Under the pieces are notes generated by a model that was given only the letters and a program-made list of their open reading frames with translations, did no database searches and was not told where the DNA came from. Shown here in pieces: positions 1 to 8,834 of a stretch of 64,000 nucleotides of DNA. The position numbers and the translations under genes were made by a program. Numbering within the stretch: position 1 is the first letter of the stretch; each line of letters begins with the position of its first letter. Source of the DNA: an uncultured Tropicimonas sp. (GTDB lineage Bacteria > Pseudomonadota > Alphaproteobacteria > Rhodobacterales > Rhodobacteraceae); the NCBI GenBank assembly GCA_947495685.1, contig CANLZY010000016.1, forward strand, positions 1-64,000. Direction: 5' to 3'.

Positions 1-266
1 TTCAGCGCGGCGATCACGAGAGTGGCGCGATCCAGACCATCCATGACGAGTTGGCCGAGGCCTTCAACATCAGCCTGCATCTCGACCGGCCGGACGGGAT
101 TGGTGCCATTGGTGCCAATCTCGGCCAGGTCCTCGCGATGGGCGGGCATATGGACGAGGCGCGGGGCGTGTTGGAGAAAGCTGCGGAGGGGTTTGCCAGA
201 ATCGGCAACACGCAGGGCGTTGCGCACGTTGGGAGCGTTCTCTCGGCGATTTCGACGGACTCTTGA
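1..266 (+). CDS. TPR-like protein, C-terminal fragment cut by window edge
   Basis: The reading frame is open from the left edge and ends at TGA 264-266, giving about 87 residues of the C-terminus. The residues fit helical hairpins of the tetratricopeptide type: a G-x-x-L-x-x-V-L-A-M-G-G unit, then DEARGVLEKAAEGFARIGN, the alternating small/large pattern of a TPR helix pair. TPR proteins are scaffolds for protein contacts; the N-terminal part that would reveal the specific role lies outside the window. It is probably cargo of, or a chromosomal neighbour within, the mobile segment to its right. The TPR assignment rests on pattern only and the family is not certain. Confidence 0.5.
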   Translation, partial: QRGDHESGAIQTIHDELAEAFNISLHLDRPDGIGAIGANLGQVLAMGGHMDEARGVLEKAAEGFARIGNTQGVAHVGSVLSAISTDS

Positions 267-460
267 GCGAACCGCTGACCGGGACACAAGTCATTCTGTC
301 AGGGGGCGAGATCGGAAGGGAGACTGCGCAGGTCCTTTGTCGTGCAGGGCGCGGTCTCTGAGGCTGGCGGGCTGTCGACATCCGGCTATAGGTAGAAGGG
401 TGCGGTGACAGCTCGCCGCCGGTTTTTCGGCCGCCCGCCGAAGTGGGCGGCGGAGAGGGA

Positions 461-892
461 TCAGCCCTGGGAGAGCGGGTCAGGGTTCGCCGGTTCGCTC
501 CGCTCGGCCTGTGCCTGAAGACGAACCTTCGCGGCCTCGATCTCGGCGAGGCGTTCCTCGACCATGTCCTGAACCCCGTCGGGGCGCAGGGCGTGGCCGG
601 CAATACGTGTCCGGTTGGTTTTGCTCGCCGCCACCTCGAGGCCGGCGAAGATCTCGACGGCCAGATCGGGGTCGACGCCTTCGATCCAGGCGGCGAAGGT
701 GTCGCCGATGGCCTTGCGGCGGGCGGCTTCCAGGCGCTGCTCGCGCTTGGAGTCTGTATCGATGGCCCGCTCAAGCGTGCGGAGGGCGCGTTCCTTTGCC
801 GTCAGGCGGATGCCGTCGCCACCGCCGCGCCCATCCGCCGGAGCGAAGGTGATGCCGGTGGAGGCGGTGATGGTGAAAGGATGGTCATTCAT
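461..892 (-). CDS. Small unknown protein downstream of the MobV relaxase
   Basis: This gene encodes 143 residues. I chose ATG 892 because GAGGA lies 7 bases before it; the frame also extends upstream without a better start. The protein is mostly charged helix with a central stretch (AAWIEGVDPDLAVEIFAGLE) that looks folded and a basic/acidic C-terminal helix rich in E, A and R. No family is recognised. It lies about 160 bp after the relaxase on the same strand, so it may be an accessory protein of mobilization or an element maintenance protein, but that is inferred from position only. Confidence 0.55.
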   Translation of the reverse strand: MNDHPFTITASTGITFAPADGRGGGDGIRLTAKERALRTLERAIDTDSKREQRLEAARRKAIGDTFAAWIEGVDPDLAVEIFAGLEVAASKTNRTRIAGHALRPDGVQDMVEERLAEIEAAKVRLQAQAERSEPANPDPLSQG

Positions 893-1050
893 AGAATAGT
901 CCTCGTGAGTGGTTAGGGTTCGTCCGTCGCGGCGTGGTTGCGCTCCGGACAGCTGGATAATCTGACCGGTCTCCTTGACCGAGAAACCGATCTGGAAAAA
1001 AAATCGCCATCCAGGTCGTAATGATCTGATATCGCGCAAAACATTTTCTC

Positions 1051-2394
1051 TTACGCATCGTCGCCCTTCGTATCCTCAACGCCGTTCTGCCCCCCACCAG
1101 GTCCGGCGGTCAGGGCGGCGATGCGCGCGGTCAGCGACTTGCGGATGCGCGCCAGGCTGAAGCGTTCGGCCTTGGGCAAGCGCGCCGCGATCTGGACGAT
1201 GGTATCGTCGGCGCGGCGGATCTCGTCGAAGTCGCGCTGAAGCTCCCCGCGGGCGTCTGCCCGCATCCGAGTGAACGAACCAGAGAAGATCCGAACTGCC
1301 TTAGCGGTCGCACCTGGTGCCTTTTCCAGGCGTTTGCGCAGCCTTGCCAACACGCCCGGTTCAGCGTCAGGCGCTTCCTCAAGGTCTGACAAGCGGTCAG
1401 GCGCTGTCTCATCTGCCTCCAGAGTGAAGTGCCCGCCCGACAGGGCTTCACCGACTGCCAGAACCGCGTCAGCCTCGTCCTCGCGTGTCGATGCGGCAGC
1501 TTCACGCGTAATAACGGCTTCTTCCCGGGCCTCGATGCCATCTTGTCGGGAGGTCAGGTCCTCCTCTCTGGCCGTCAACTTCTTCTCGCGAGCATCGAGT
1601 TCCTGCGCTTTCTCAACGATCCGCGTATCCTCTGCCTTGCGCCAATCGACCGTGCGAACATGCTGACGATAGAGATCCGGATCCGGATTTTCACCCGCCT
1701 GACGTGCCTTGCGGATGGCCTCCGCACGGCGTTCGCCGCGCGTGAGGCCAATCGTGGAGAACCACATTCCCACGCTGTCCTGCGCCACCTCGTAGTCCTT
1801 GACCGCCATGTGTTTCGAGGGCTGGAGCATCCACCGCTTGGTGCCGTTCAGATCAACCCGGGTCTTCGGCACGATGACGGCGTGGACATGATAGGTCTCT
1901 TCGTCGAGATCGGCGCGAGCATGCACGAGGTCATCGCCGAAGTTCAACTTCAGCCACGCGAGGGCGAGATCTTCGAAGTCCCGTTCTCGCTTGTCGAACA
2001 CCATAGTGTCGCCCGTTTCCTCGATCTCGTCGAACCACTTGCGGTTGGCGGTCAGGATCACCTCCCGCAACGGCCCATGCCGTGTCGCCCGCCACGGGTC
2101 GCGCGGCCCTTCGGCAATGCGCTCACGAAGCTGCGACTTGCGCCGCCGCCGGGTCAGTGTTTCAAGCTCGTCGGCGAAGTTCTCCGCCGCCATCTCCTCG
2201 ATCTCCGCCAGTGCACGCTCGGCCCAATCCTCGCCTCCATGAAGCCGACGGTTGCTACCGCTCTTAGACGGATCGATGTGACCGAGATCACCACCCTTGC
2301 GGGTGCGGTGCTTCTCGAAACCGCCCAAATCTGCAGGGAACATGCCCTCGAAACGGAGGACAATGGGAAATTCGGTGGTCTGCTCGTCTGGCAT
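1051..2394 (-). CDS. MobV-family (Pre/Mob) relaxase
   Basis: This is a plasmid/element mobilization relaxase of 447 residues that would nick DNA at an origin of transfer. Near residues 27-50 is the family's first motif (EKHR, then IDPSKSGSN), and around residues 162-171 is the third motif with its acidic run and paired histidines (DLDEETYHVH), the metal-binding and catalytic signature of MobV. Residues about 258-312 form a charged coiled coil, as in other MobV C-terminal regions. ATG 2394 is preferred over ATG 2400 because AGGAG directly abuts the latter and is 6 bases from the former. It transcribes away from a 700-bp noncoding block that could hold oriT. No type IV secretion or coupling gene is visible, so transfer would depend on a helper. 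Confidence 0.85.
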   Translation of the reverse strand: MPDEQTTEFPIVLRFEGMFPADLGGFEKHRTRKGGDLGHIDPSKSGSNRRLHGGEDWAERALAEIEEMAAENFADELETLTRRRRKSQLRERIAEGPRDPWRATRHGPLREVILTANRKWFDEIEETGDTMVFDKRERDFEDLALAWLKLNFGDDLVHARADLDEETYHVHAVIVPKTRVDLNGTKRWMLQPSKHMAVKDYEVAQDSVGMWFSTIGLTRGERRAEAIRKARQAGENPDPDLYRQHVRTVDWRKAEDTRIVEKAQELDAREKKLTAREEDLTSRQDGIEAREEAVITREAAASTREDEADAVLAVGEALSGGHFTLEADETAPDRLSDLEEAPDAEPGVLARLRKRLEKAPGATAKAVRIFSGSFTRMRADARGELQRDFDEIRRADDTIVQIAARLPKAERFSLARIRKSLTARIAALTAGPGGGQNGVEDTKGDDA

Positions 2395-3093
2395 CTGCAT
2401 CTCCTGAAGCTCGGGAGCGCAGGAAATGTGGCTGACATTCCGGATCGGGAAATCGCACCATTCGAAGGGCTGGGATGATGGGGTGCGCAGGGGCCTCTAC
2501 TCACTAAATAGCCTGCGCAGTCGGCGCTCCGCGCCTTGGTGCACAGGCTGACCGTTCGCCAGGGGACACCCCTGGACCCCAAGCGCCGCTTGCGCGCCGC
2601 GCGGGAGGTGCGCCGCCCTCCCACACCCGCCAGGGGACCTTCAGCCGGACCAAAGCGCGCGCCACCCCTCTGGACTCCCCGGGCAGAGACCGCTCGCCGC
2701 CTGTCTCTGCACACCTCCGGCCGCCTTCAGCGCGACCATGGGGGCAACTCTTCGCCAGGCTCGCCCCCTTGGATCCCCGTCCAGGCGTCTTCCGACGGAC
2801 TTGGGCGGCATTCTGCATTCCCCCAAGCCCCCCTGCGCCCGGAGACGGCGTTCGGCACCCGTCTCCGAACCACTTCCCGCTCTCGGGGAGGCCGTTGCGC
2901 ACGCCTTCCCGAACCCATCCACGCTGTCCCGATGACGCAGGACCGAGACGCAGGAAACGAGAGAGGGGATCCGGCGGGGCTCCGACATCTTCGTGCGCGC
3001 GCCTTGTGTCGCGCACGAAGATGCGGTCCCCGCTGAGAGACACAGGGGGAGCGAGATCGGGAGGCGCGGCGATTGTCCCAAGAGGAGCGCATC
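2395..3093. other. Noncoding block between relaxase and PemK-like gene
   Basis: These 700 bases lie between divergently oriented genes of the mobile segment. The reading frames here are compositional shadows with no domain, no good ribosome binding site and biased proline/arginine/glycine content. The block is unusually C-rich on the plus strand and contains a perfect 14-bp inverted repeat at 2986-3023, listed separately. By position it is the most likely place for the element's origin of transfer and for the promoters of both flanking genes. Confidence 0.6.
2986..3023. repeat. Perfect 14-bp inverted repeat, possible oriT hairpin or operator
   Basis: CATCTTCGTGCGCG at 2986-2999 is repeated exactly in reverse complement at 3010-3023, separated by 10 bases. 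No T run follows on either strand, so it is not an evident intrinsic terminator. It sits about 600 bp upstream of the MobV relaxase start and 70 bp upstream of the PemK-like gene. Relaxase origins usually carry such a repeat beside the nick site; an autoregulatory operator of the downstream pair is the alternative. Confidence 0.5.
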
Positions 3094-3639
3094 ATGCTCG
3101 ACACCACCCCTTCGCCCGAGACCGAAACCCTGACCTGGCAGACTGCACTCGCCGTCGGCGATGTCGTCTCCTATCGCTTCCCCGTGGCCGAAGAGGACGG
3201 CACGGCGAAGCCCAAGGTCCGGCGCTGCCTCGTGCTGGACCTCGTAACCGTCGCTGGTGCGTCTTACGCGCTGCTCGCCTACGGCACGACATCGTCGACC
3301 ACCGCCAATTACGGCTACGAGATCTCGGTTCGGTCGCCGAAGGCACTCCGCCCCGCGGGGCTTCATCGCCCGACCCGGTTCGTGGGCGCCCGCCGCCTCT
3401 TCGTTCCGCTCGACGCTACCGGGTTCGTTTCCAGCGGTCCGGCTGGAACGCCGGTGCTTGGCCGGCTCGACGGCAAGGCCTTCGAGCGGATGAACGAGGT
3501 TCGGGCCCGCATCCACGCCGAGCGCGACATCGCCGCCGACCGCCGCGCCTCCCGGAAAGGGCGGAACCGCGCACCACGACCCTTTGTCGTGGAGCACCGC
3601 CACCCCCGCCGGATTACCCGCAGTCAGGAGGCCTCGTGA
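3094..3639 (+). CDS. PemK/MazF-like protein of the mobile segment
   Basis: This gene encodes 181 residues. ATG 3094 is chosen because AGGAG is 6 bases upstream; an in-frame TTG at 3073 lacks a site. The N-terminal half reads GDVVSYRFP, then a K-x-R-R-C-L-V-L-D-L strand and Y-A-L-L-A-Y-G-T, resembling the opening strands of the PemK/MazF fold (G-D-v-v-x-x-x-f-P ... R-p-x-l-V-l). The C-terminal 50 residues are a basic, probably disordered tail, absent in ordinary MazF. Its stop overlaps the next gene's start (TGATG). If it is an endoribonuclease toxin, the neighbour would be the candidate partner, but toxin activity is inferred from weak fold resemblance only. Confidence 0.6.
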   Translation: MLDTTPSPETETLTWQTALAVGDVVSYRFPVAEEDGTAKPKVRRCLVLDLVTVAGASYALLAYGTTSSTTANYGYEISVRSPKALRPAGLHRPTRFVGARRLFVPLDATGFVSSGPAGTPVLGRLDGKAFERMNEVRARIHAERDIAADRRASRKGRNRAPRPFVVEHRHPRRITRSQEAS

Positions 3640-4064
3640 TGGTGATGGATACGGAAAACAAGCCGCTCGTGGAGCGGGTCGAACACGCGCTCGGAACCAG
3701 CCGGACGGCCAGGTCGGCTCTCACGGGCGCAGCGCTCATGAATATTCCGCCGGCGCGGCGCGGGATGATCACCCACTTCGTCCGCCTCCTCGACAAGGGG
3801 CAGTTGTTCGAAGAGGACACGCTTCGGGAAATGGACGCGTTGATCGCCTTCCTTGAACGGGAAGCAGAGACGGGAACCGAACGCGGCTGGCAACACGATG
3901 AGAACGACATCCATGGTGGTTACGAGACCGTCGAGCACGATGAGACGGCGACTTGCCTTCTGCGTGGCGCGCATGTCCTGCGACAATTGCAGGAGGCGAC
4001 CGCCAAGGTGCTCGACGGCGTTGCGGCCGTCTACCTCACGATGAACCTGCTCGAAGGAGCATGA
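3639..4064 (+). CDS. Unknown acidic helical protein, translationally coupled partner
   Basis: This 141-residue protein starts at ATG 3639, overlapping the previous stop codon, with AGGAGG 6 bases upstream, so the two proteins are probably made together. It has a basic N-terminal region ([18 protein letters not shown]), then R-R-G-M-I-T-H-F and a long acidic helical part. No signal peptide or membrane segment is seen and no family is recognised. Stable pairing with the PemK-like protein makes a partner or antitoxin role possible, but it is larger than usual antitoxins. Confidence 0.6.
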   Translation: MVMDTENKPLVERVEHALGTSRTARSALTGAALMNIPPARRGMITHFVRLLDKGQLFEEDTLREMDALIAFLEREAETGTERGWQHDENDIHGGYETVEHDETATCLLRGAHVLRQLQEATAKVLDGVAAVYLTMNLLEGA

Positions 4065-4337
4065 CATCTCGGCGGCGCCCCCGGGTGCCGCCCGCTTGAC
4101 GGGGCAGAACGCCTCGATGCGTCGGGACTGGATCACCCGACGTCGGCGCGCCGGCGACCATATCTCCGCTTCTGCTGCTCAGATGCCGGCGTGCCACCTT
4201 GCCGATCCTGAAAAAACATCTCATGGAGAACAGAATTGTGTAGCGAGATGTGTAGCATCCGCCGTGGCCTTGGTCGGCGAAAATTTCGGAAGGTATATGA
4301 TATTGTTCATGTTTTCTTGTGCGCCACACAAGAAAAA

Positions 4338-4427
4338 TGGCGGAGAGACAGGGATTCGAACCCTGGAGACGGTTCCCCGCCTACACACTTTCCAGGCGTG
4401 CGCCTTCGACCACTCGGCCACCTCTCC
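4338..4427 (-). tRNA. tRNA-Ser(GGA), with encoded CCA
   Basis: Read on the minus strand, the 7-bp acceptor stem GGAGAGG pairs with TCTCTCC. The D arm begins GCCGAGTGG, the anticodon loop reads CTGGAAA with anticodon GGA, a long class II variable arm (GGCGGGGAACCGTCTCC) follows, and the T arm is GGGTTCGAATCCC. CCA is encoded at 4340-4338. The 3' end faces the relaxase-bearing segment, the usual geometry for an element integrated into a tRNA gene. Confidence 0.97.
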
Positions 4428-4541
4428 GGTGGCGAGGGTTTAGCCGGAACTGTCGACCATATGCAAGCGCATAAGCGCAGGTTTTTTCTGGCCCCAGTTA
4501 GTTTTTCACCCCTGGCAGGTTGTGAGAAACACCCACTGGGT

Positions 4542-5261
4542 TCAGTCCGCCAGAAGCATGTTGACGCGACGATTGCGAGCGCCCTTCTTCTCGATCTTGC
4601 CGAGGGCGATCCGGCCGATCTCCCCCGTCGAGACGACATGAGTTCCACCGCAGGGTTGCAGGTCGACCTGGGTGTCGTGCTGACCGATCCGGATCAGCCG
4701 GACGTGCCCCTGCCCCGTCGGCGGTTTCACGGACATCGTCTTGACCAGGCCGGGGTTGGCCGCCAGCTCTTCATCGGTGATCCACTCTTCGGTCACTGGC
4801 AGGTCCCGATCGATCAATTCCTGAAGGGCGATTTGCACGGCCTCCTTGTCGGCCAGCGTCTCGGGCATGTCGAAATCAAGCCGCCCCTTGTCCGCCCCGA
4901 TCGATCCGCCCGATACCGGCATGGGTACGACAACCGACAACAGGTGCAGCCCCGTGTGCACGCGCATATGGCGATAGCGACGCTCCCAATCCAGCGACTG
5001 CCGCAGTTCGGTGCCCACTGGCGGCAGCGGCGCGGGTTCGGCCGGAACAAGGACGATCTGGTCCCCCTCGCCTTTCACGGTCGTGGCGATCTCAAGGATG
5101 GTGCCGGCCCAGTGAAGCGCCCCGCTGTCCCCCGGCTGCCCACCGCCCTGCGGGTAGAAAATGGTCGCGTCCAGAACGATCCCACCCTCCGGCGTATGCG
5201 CCAGCACAGTTCCCAAAGCGTCACGGGCATAGGTATCCTGGCGAAACAGCATGTCGGTCAT
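4542..5261 (-). CDS. Alanyl-tRNA editing protein (AlaX family)
   Basis: A free-standing editing domain related to that of alanyl-tRNA synthetase, which hydrolyses Ser- or Gly-mischarged tRNA-Ala in the cytosol. The 239 residues carry YPQGGGQPGDSG at 36-47, the zinc ligands H102/H106 (VHTGLH) and C204-G-G-T-H208, the complete catalytic signature. The length is that of the larger AlaX class with an N-terminal extension. Its start codon overlaps the stop of the mechanosensitive channel gene (ATGA at 5258-5261), so it is the last gene of the phr-cfa-trg operon. Placing an editing enzyme behind oxidative-stress genes fits protection of translation during stress, which is an inference. Confidence 0.9.
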   Translation of the reverse strand: MTDMLFRQDTYARDALGTVLAHTPEGGIVLDATIFYPQGGGQPGDSGALHWAGTILEIATTVKGEGDQIVLVPAEPAPLPPVGTELRQSLDWERRYRHMRVHTGLHLLSVVVPMPVSGGSIGADKGRLDFDMPETLADKEAVQIALQELIDRDLPVTEEWITDEELAANPGLVKTMSVKPPTGQGHVRLIRIGQHDTQVDLQPCGGTHVVSTGEIGRIALGKIEKKGARNRRVNMLLAD

Positions 5262-7744
5262 CGGTCGTCCTCCGTCGGAATTTCGGGGCTTGCATCAGGT
5301 TTGACTTCGGGCATCGAAACGAAACCCGGCGCCGGTGGCGTCGCCGGCATGGGCCGGCCGAGCGCTTCGGGGTTGCGCAACCAGATATCGCGCTGCGCAT
5401 AGGGAATCTCGATGCCTTCTTCGGCAAAGCGTTCTGCGATCCGGTGGTTCAACTCGGTCCGGGCCATCAGCCCGAAATTGATATCCCGCAGGATCACCCG
5501 CATCTCGAAGTCGAGCGAGTCCGCGCCGAAGCCCTGGAACACGACCCCCGGCGGTGGATTGACGATCACCAGTGGATGCGCCTCGGCGATCTCTTGCAGT
5601 ATCCCCGCCACCTTGCGTGTGTCCGTGCCATAGGCCACACCCACTTGCAGGATCAATCGACCGCTGAGGTTGCCACGGGTCCAGTTGGTGACCTGGCCAG
5701 TGACGAGATCGGAGTTGGGAACGACGACGTTTGTCCGGTCGAAGGTCTCGACCGTGGTTGCTCGCACAGAGATCTTGCGCACCGTGCCCATCACGCCGCC
5801 AACCTCGATCCAGTCGCCCTCGGTCACCGGGCGCTCGATCAGCAGGATCAACCCCGACACGAAGTTCGAAACAATGTTCTGCAATCCGAAACCGATACCC
5901 ACGGACAGGGCACCGGCGACGATGGCAAGGCTGCTCAGGTCCAGCCCGGCAACCGAAACGGCCACCATGACCGCCACGAACATCCCTAGGTAGCCCAACC
6001 CCGAAATGATGGCCTTCTGACCGCCAAGGTCCATCTTGGTTCGGGGCAGGATGGACGTTCGCATGGCCACCTGGATCAACCGGGTCAGAGCCATGCCGAT
6101 CGCGAACACGACAACGAACGCAAGGAAGATCCCTGGCGAAACCCGGGTTTCTCCCAGCATCACGCCTTCCTTGGCGTGGGCCCACAGCTCGCTCAGATCT
6201 TCGGAGCGCATCCCCCAGATAAGGGAAAAGAATGGCAACGATGCGATCATGATCGTGAAGTTCGCCAAAACCGGCAGCAACCCGTCGTCTCCGTCCTTGC
6301 CAGGCGGCGCGAACAACCGGAAGAATCCCATCGACAGACGTTGAAGGAAAGCGACCAGAGACATCAGGAGCAAAGACAACCCGGGAGCCAATGCAAAGAA
6401 CGCCGATGCGCGCCCATAGCCCAGCATCGCCAGGATCGGCCCGGCAATCGCAAAGATCATGCAAATTCGCCCCAGCAACAGGGTCATCCGGTCCAGGAAA
6501 CTGCGCTCGTCTATCGGAGAATGCGCGTCATTGGCATACAACGGGTCACTGGCGTCGCTGGGGACGTCTACACGCTTGGCGCCGTTGGCAATCAGCAACC
6601 GCGCAACGCCGGCAAGCGCAAGCGCGGACAGCACGATGATCGGCAAAGCCAACACGGTCGGTGTCATATCATCCAGCGTGAATTGGGTGATGACCGTTTT
6701 CAACAGGATGGCCGCGGCAATCAGCAATCCTGTGGCGGAAAAGTAGAACCGGCCGCGCACCCGTTCGCGCGCTGTCAGGTCCAGGATCGTCGCCCAATTG
6801 TCGCCCCTGGGAAAGGTCTGACCGCCCAACCATCGGCTGGCAAAGAACGCCAATCCCATGGTGGGGATGGCCCGTATCAAGCCTTCGCCGTTTGGCCCGA
6901 ACATCGAGGTTGCCAAAAGCGCGGCCACCAGAGCCAGCAGACCGATCATCGGCAGGATGACCTGGCCGACGGAGACGATCATCGCAACGACAAACAACCG
7001 TGCACTTCCGGCGTCACGCCGGATGGTCCAGTCGACAATTTTTTGGAACCACCGGCGCCCCCGTACCAGCAGAACACCAGCAAGGAGCAACAGGAAAACA
7101 ATCGCCGGCAAGTTGTCCTGAAATGTCTTGATGTCCGAGCGCAGCCCCATCGACGAGTTCACCTCGGCCAGGACAATCCTGGAAACCATATGAACGTCTT
7201 CCAGCGCCTGACGCAGGTGGCCCGGGTTCAACGGCGATGGCCCGCGGGTCAACAGCTTGGTCTGCTGGCGTTCCCGGATCAACCGATCGATCTCTGCGAT
7301 CATTCCGTTGGCCCGGGTATAGGCCTCCTCGGCCTTGCGCACCGGCGCGACCAGCTCCTGGTATTGCTCGGTCAGTTCGGCACGCCGCGCCGCGATCGTA
7401 TTGCTCTCGCTGGACCCTTCGCCCGGCGCCGCACCAAGGGTCTGGATCTGCGCCTCCAGGATCGAAATCCGCGATGCGTTTCGCTGTTCTGCAACTTGAA
7501 ACCGTGTCCGCCAATCCACCAGTTGCAGACGCAATTCTTCAAAGGCCTGGTCCGAGGCACGGGAGTCGGAAATCGCTTCCTCGCCCCGGGTTGCCGTCTT
7601 CTCCCAGGCTTCGAAGTCCGCCTCGGTCAGGGCGTCCGTGCCAGTTTGCTCCTGGGCATGGGCTGCTCCGGGCCCGATCGGGACTGCGCCCCACACAACC
7701 GCCGCAAGCAACAGGCACAGCAGCCCGGCGATCCATCGGCGCAT
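5258..7744 (-). CDS. Large MscS-family mechanosensitive channel (DUF3772-MscS)
   Basis: The protein has 828 residues; ATG 7744 follows the cysK stop by one base. The first 30 residues are a cleavable signal peptide ending in AHA. A long periplasmic helical region follows (residues 35-210, with arginine- and glutamine-rich coiled segments), matching the DUF3772 periplasmic domain of large MscS proteins. About ten membrane segments then lead to the MscS pore and beta domain, with GIGFGLQNIVSNFVSGLILL as the pore helix and VGDWI-type motif EGDWIEVGGVMGTV after it. It would release solutes on hypo-osmotic shock. The C-terminal tail is proline rich. The tight spacing on both sides places it inside the operon. 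Confidence 0.9.
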   Translation of the reverse strand: MRRWIAGLLCLLLAAVVWGAVPIGPGAAHAQEQTGTDALTEADFEAWEKTATRGEEAISDSRASDQAFEELRLQLVDWRTRFQVAEQRNASRISILEAQIQTLGAAPGEGSSESNTIAARRAELTEQYQELVAPVRKAEEAYTRANGMIAEIDRLIRERQQTKLLTRGPSPLNPGHLRQALEDVHMVSRIVLAEVNSSMGLRSDIKTFQDNLPAIVFLLLLAGVLLVRGRRWFQKIVDWTIRRDAGSARLFVVAMIVSVGQVILPMIGLLALVAALLATSMFGPNGEGLIRAIPTMGLAFFASRWLGGQTFPRGDNWATILDLTARERVRGRFYFSATGLLIAAAILLKTVITQFTLDDMTPTVLALPIIVLSALALAGVARLLIANGAKRVDVPSDASDPLYANDAHSPIDERSFLDRMTLLLGRICMIFAIAGPILAMLGYGRASAFFALAPGLSLLLMSLVAFLQRLSMGFFRLFAPPGKDGDDGLLPVLANFTIMIASLPFFSLIWGMRSEDLSELWAHAKEGVMLGETRVSPGIFLAFVVVFAIGMALTRLIQVAMRTSILPRTKMDLGGQKAIISGLGYLGMFVAVMVAVSVAGLDLSSLAIVAGALSVGIGFGLQNIVSNFVSGLILLIERPVTEGDWIEVGGVMGTVRKISVRATTVETFDRTNVVVPNSDLVTGQVTNWTRGNLSGRLILQVGVAYGTDTRKVAGILQEIAEAHPLVIVNPPPGVVFQGFGADSLDFEMRVILRDINFGLMARTELNHRIAERFAEEGIEIPYAQRDIWLRNPEALGRPMPATPPAPGFVSMPEVKPDASPEIPTEDDR

Positions 7745-7745
7745 G

Positions 7746-8780
7746 TCACGCGTCCTCGAAAACGTCAGGCAGATCCGGCGCCGCGTCTTCCATCCAATGC
7801 GGCACCGGCAGGCCCTTTTCGTGCAGGAATGCCGGGTTGAACAGCCGCGACTGGTAGCGGGTGCCATAGTCGCACAGGATCGTCACGATGGTGTGCCCGG
7901 GCCCCATGTCGCGCGCCATCCGGATGGCGCCGGCGACATTGACTCCGGAGGAGCCGCCAAGGCACAGCCCCTCGTGCTCCAAAAGGTCAAAGACAATCGG
8001 CAGGGCTTCGGAATCGGGGATGTTGTAGGACACATCCGGCGTGAACCCGGCCAGGTTGGCCGTGATCCGCCCCTGCCCGATCCCCTCGGAAATCGAGGAC
8101 CCTTCGGACTTGAGTTCGCCGGTGGTGTAATAACTGTGAAGCGCCGCGCCGTCCGGATCGGCGAGGCCGATCTTCACGCCCTTGGGCTGCAACGCAGCGG
8201 CGACCCCAGCGAGCGTGCCCCCGGAGCCGACGGCACAGATGAACCCGTCCACCTTGCGTTCGGTCTGGCTCCAGATCTCGGGGCCGGTCGTTTCGACATG
8301 AGCCTGCCGGTTGGCGACGTTGTCGAACTGGTTGGCCCAGATTGCGCCGTTCGGTTCGGTTCGGTTCAACGCTTCGGCCAGACGGCCTGAATAGCGCACG
8401 AAGTTGTTGGGCTTGCGGTAGGGCGCCGCCGGCACCTCGACCAACTGCGCCCCGGCGAGGCGCAGCATGTCCTTCTTTTCCTGGCTCTGGGTATCGGGGA
8501 TGACGATCACCGTTCGAAAGCCCATCGACCCGCCCACCAGCGCCAGGCCGATACCGGTATTGCCGGCCGTTCCTTCGACGATCGTGCCACCGGGACGCAG
8601 GTCGCCCCGCGCGATGGCATCCCGGATGATGAACAGAGCGGCACGGTCCTTGACCGACTGACCCGGATTGAGAAACTCGGCCTTGCCGAGAATCTGGCAG
8701 CCCGTGGCCTCGCTGGCGGCGCGCAAACGGATCAGCGGCGTGTTGCCCACGGCCGCGGCGAGGTCGGTCTTGATTTCCAT
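7746..8780 (-). CDS. cysK: Cysteine synthase A (O-acetylserine sulfhydrylase)
   Basis: This PLP enzyme makes cysteine from O-acetylserine and sulfide. Among 344 residues, the Schiff-base lysine is K44 in SVKDR; TAGNTGIGLA is the substrate loop and GSGGTLAG the phosphate cup; LGGSSGVNVAGA lies near the C-terminus. ATG 8780 is preceded by AAGGGAG. Position after trgA and trgB reproduces the tellurite-resistance locus described in Rhodobacter sphaeroides, where cysK contributes to resistance, presumably by supplying thiols. The C-terminus is longer than in the enterobacterial enzyme. Cystathionine beta-synthase-like activity is a less likely alternative. Confidence 0.9.
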   Translation of the reverse strand: MEIKTDLAAAVGNTPLIRLRAASEATGCQILGKAEFLNPGQSVKDRAALFIIRDAIARGDLRPGGTIVEGTAGNTGIGLALVGGSMGFRTVIVIPDTQSQEKKDMLRLAGAQLVEVPAAPYRKPNNFVRYSGRLAEALNRTEPNGAIWANQFDNVANRQAHVETTGPEIWSQTERKVDGFICAVGSGGTLAGVAAALQPKGVKIGLADPDGAALHSYYTTGELKSEGSSISEGIGQGRITANLAGFTPDVSYNIPDSEALPIVFDLLEHEGLCLGGSSGVNVAGAIRMARDMGPGHTIVTILCDYGTRYQSRLFNPAFLHEKGLPVPHWMEDAAPDLPDVFEDA

Positions 8781-8834
8781 TTCTGCGCTCCCTTCAGTCA
8801 GGCTGTTCCCTTGCTAGCCGAGGGCGCTGCGGTG

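Noticed and set aside
449-470. Partial likeness (GGCGGAGAG plus CCTGG) to the tRNA-Ser 3' end, a possible internal att site
   Set aside because: Only nine contiguous bases agree and spacing differs; chance similarity is likely in GC-rich DNA.
996-1018. Run of eight T residues on the minus strand after the relaxase, possible terminator
   Set aside because: No convincing stem precedes the run.
2504-3043. Minus-strand frame of 179 codons in the noncoding block of the mobile segment
   Set aside because: Arginine/glycine/proline-rich composition, no ribosome site or domain, overlapping frames on the other strand, and it runs through the inverted repeat.
6176-7840. 554-codon plus-strand frame antisense to the mechanosensitive channel gene
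   Set aside because: It is a shadow frame created by codon bias of the channel gene; it is rich in Q, R and P with no domain.
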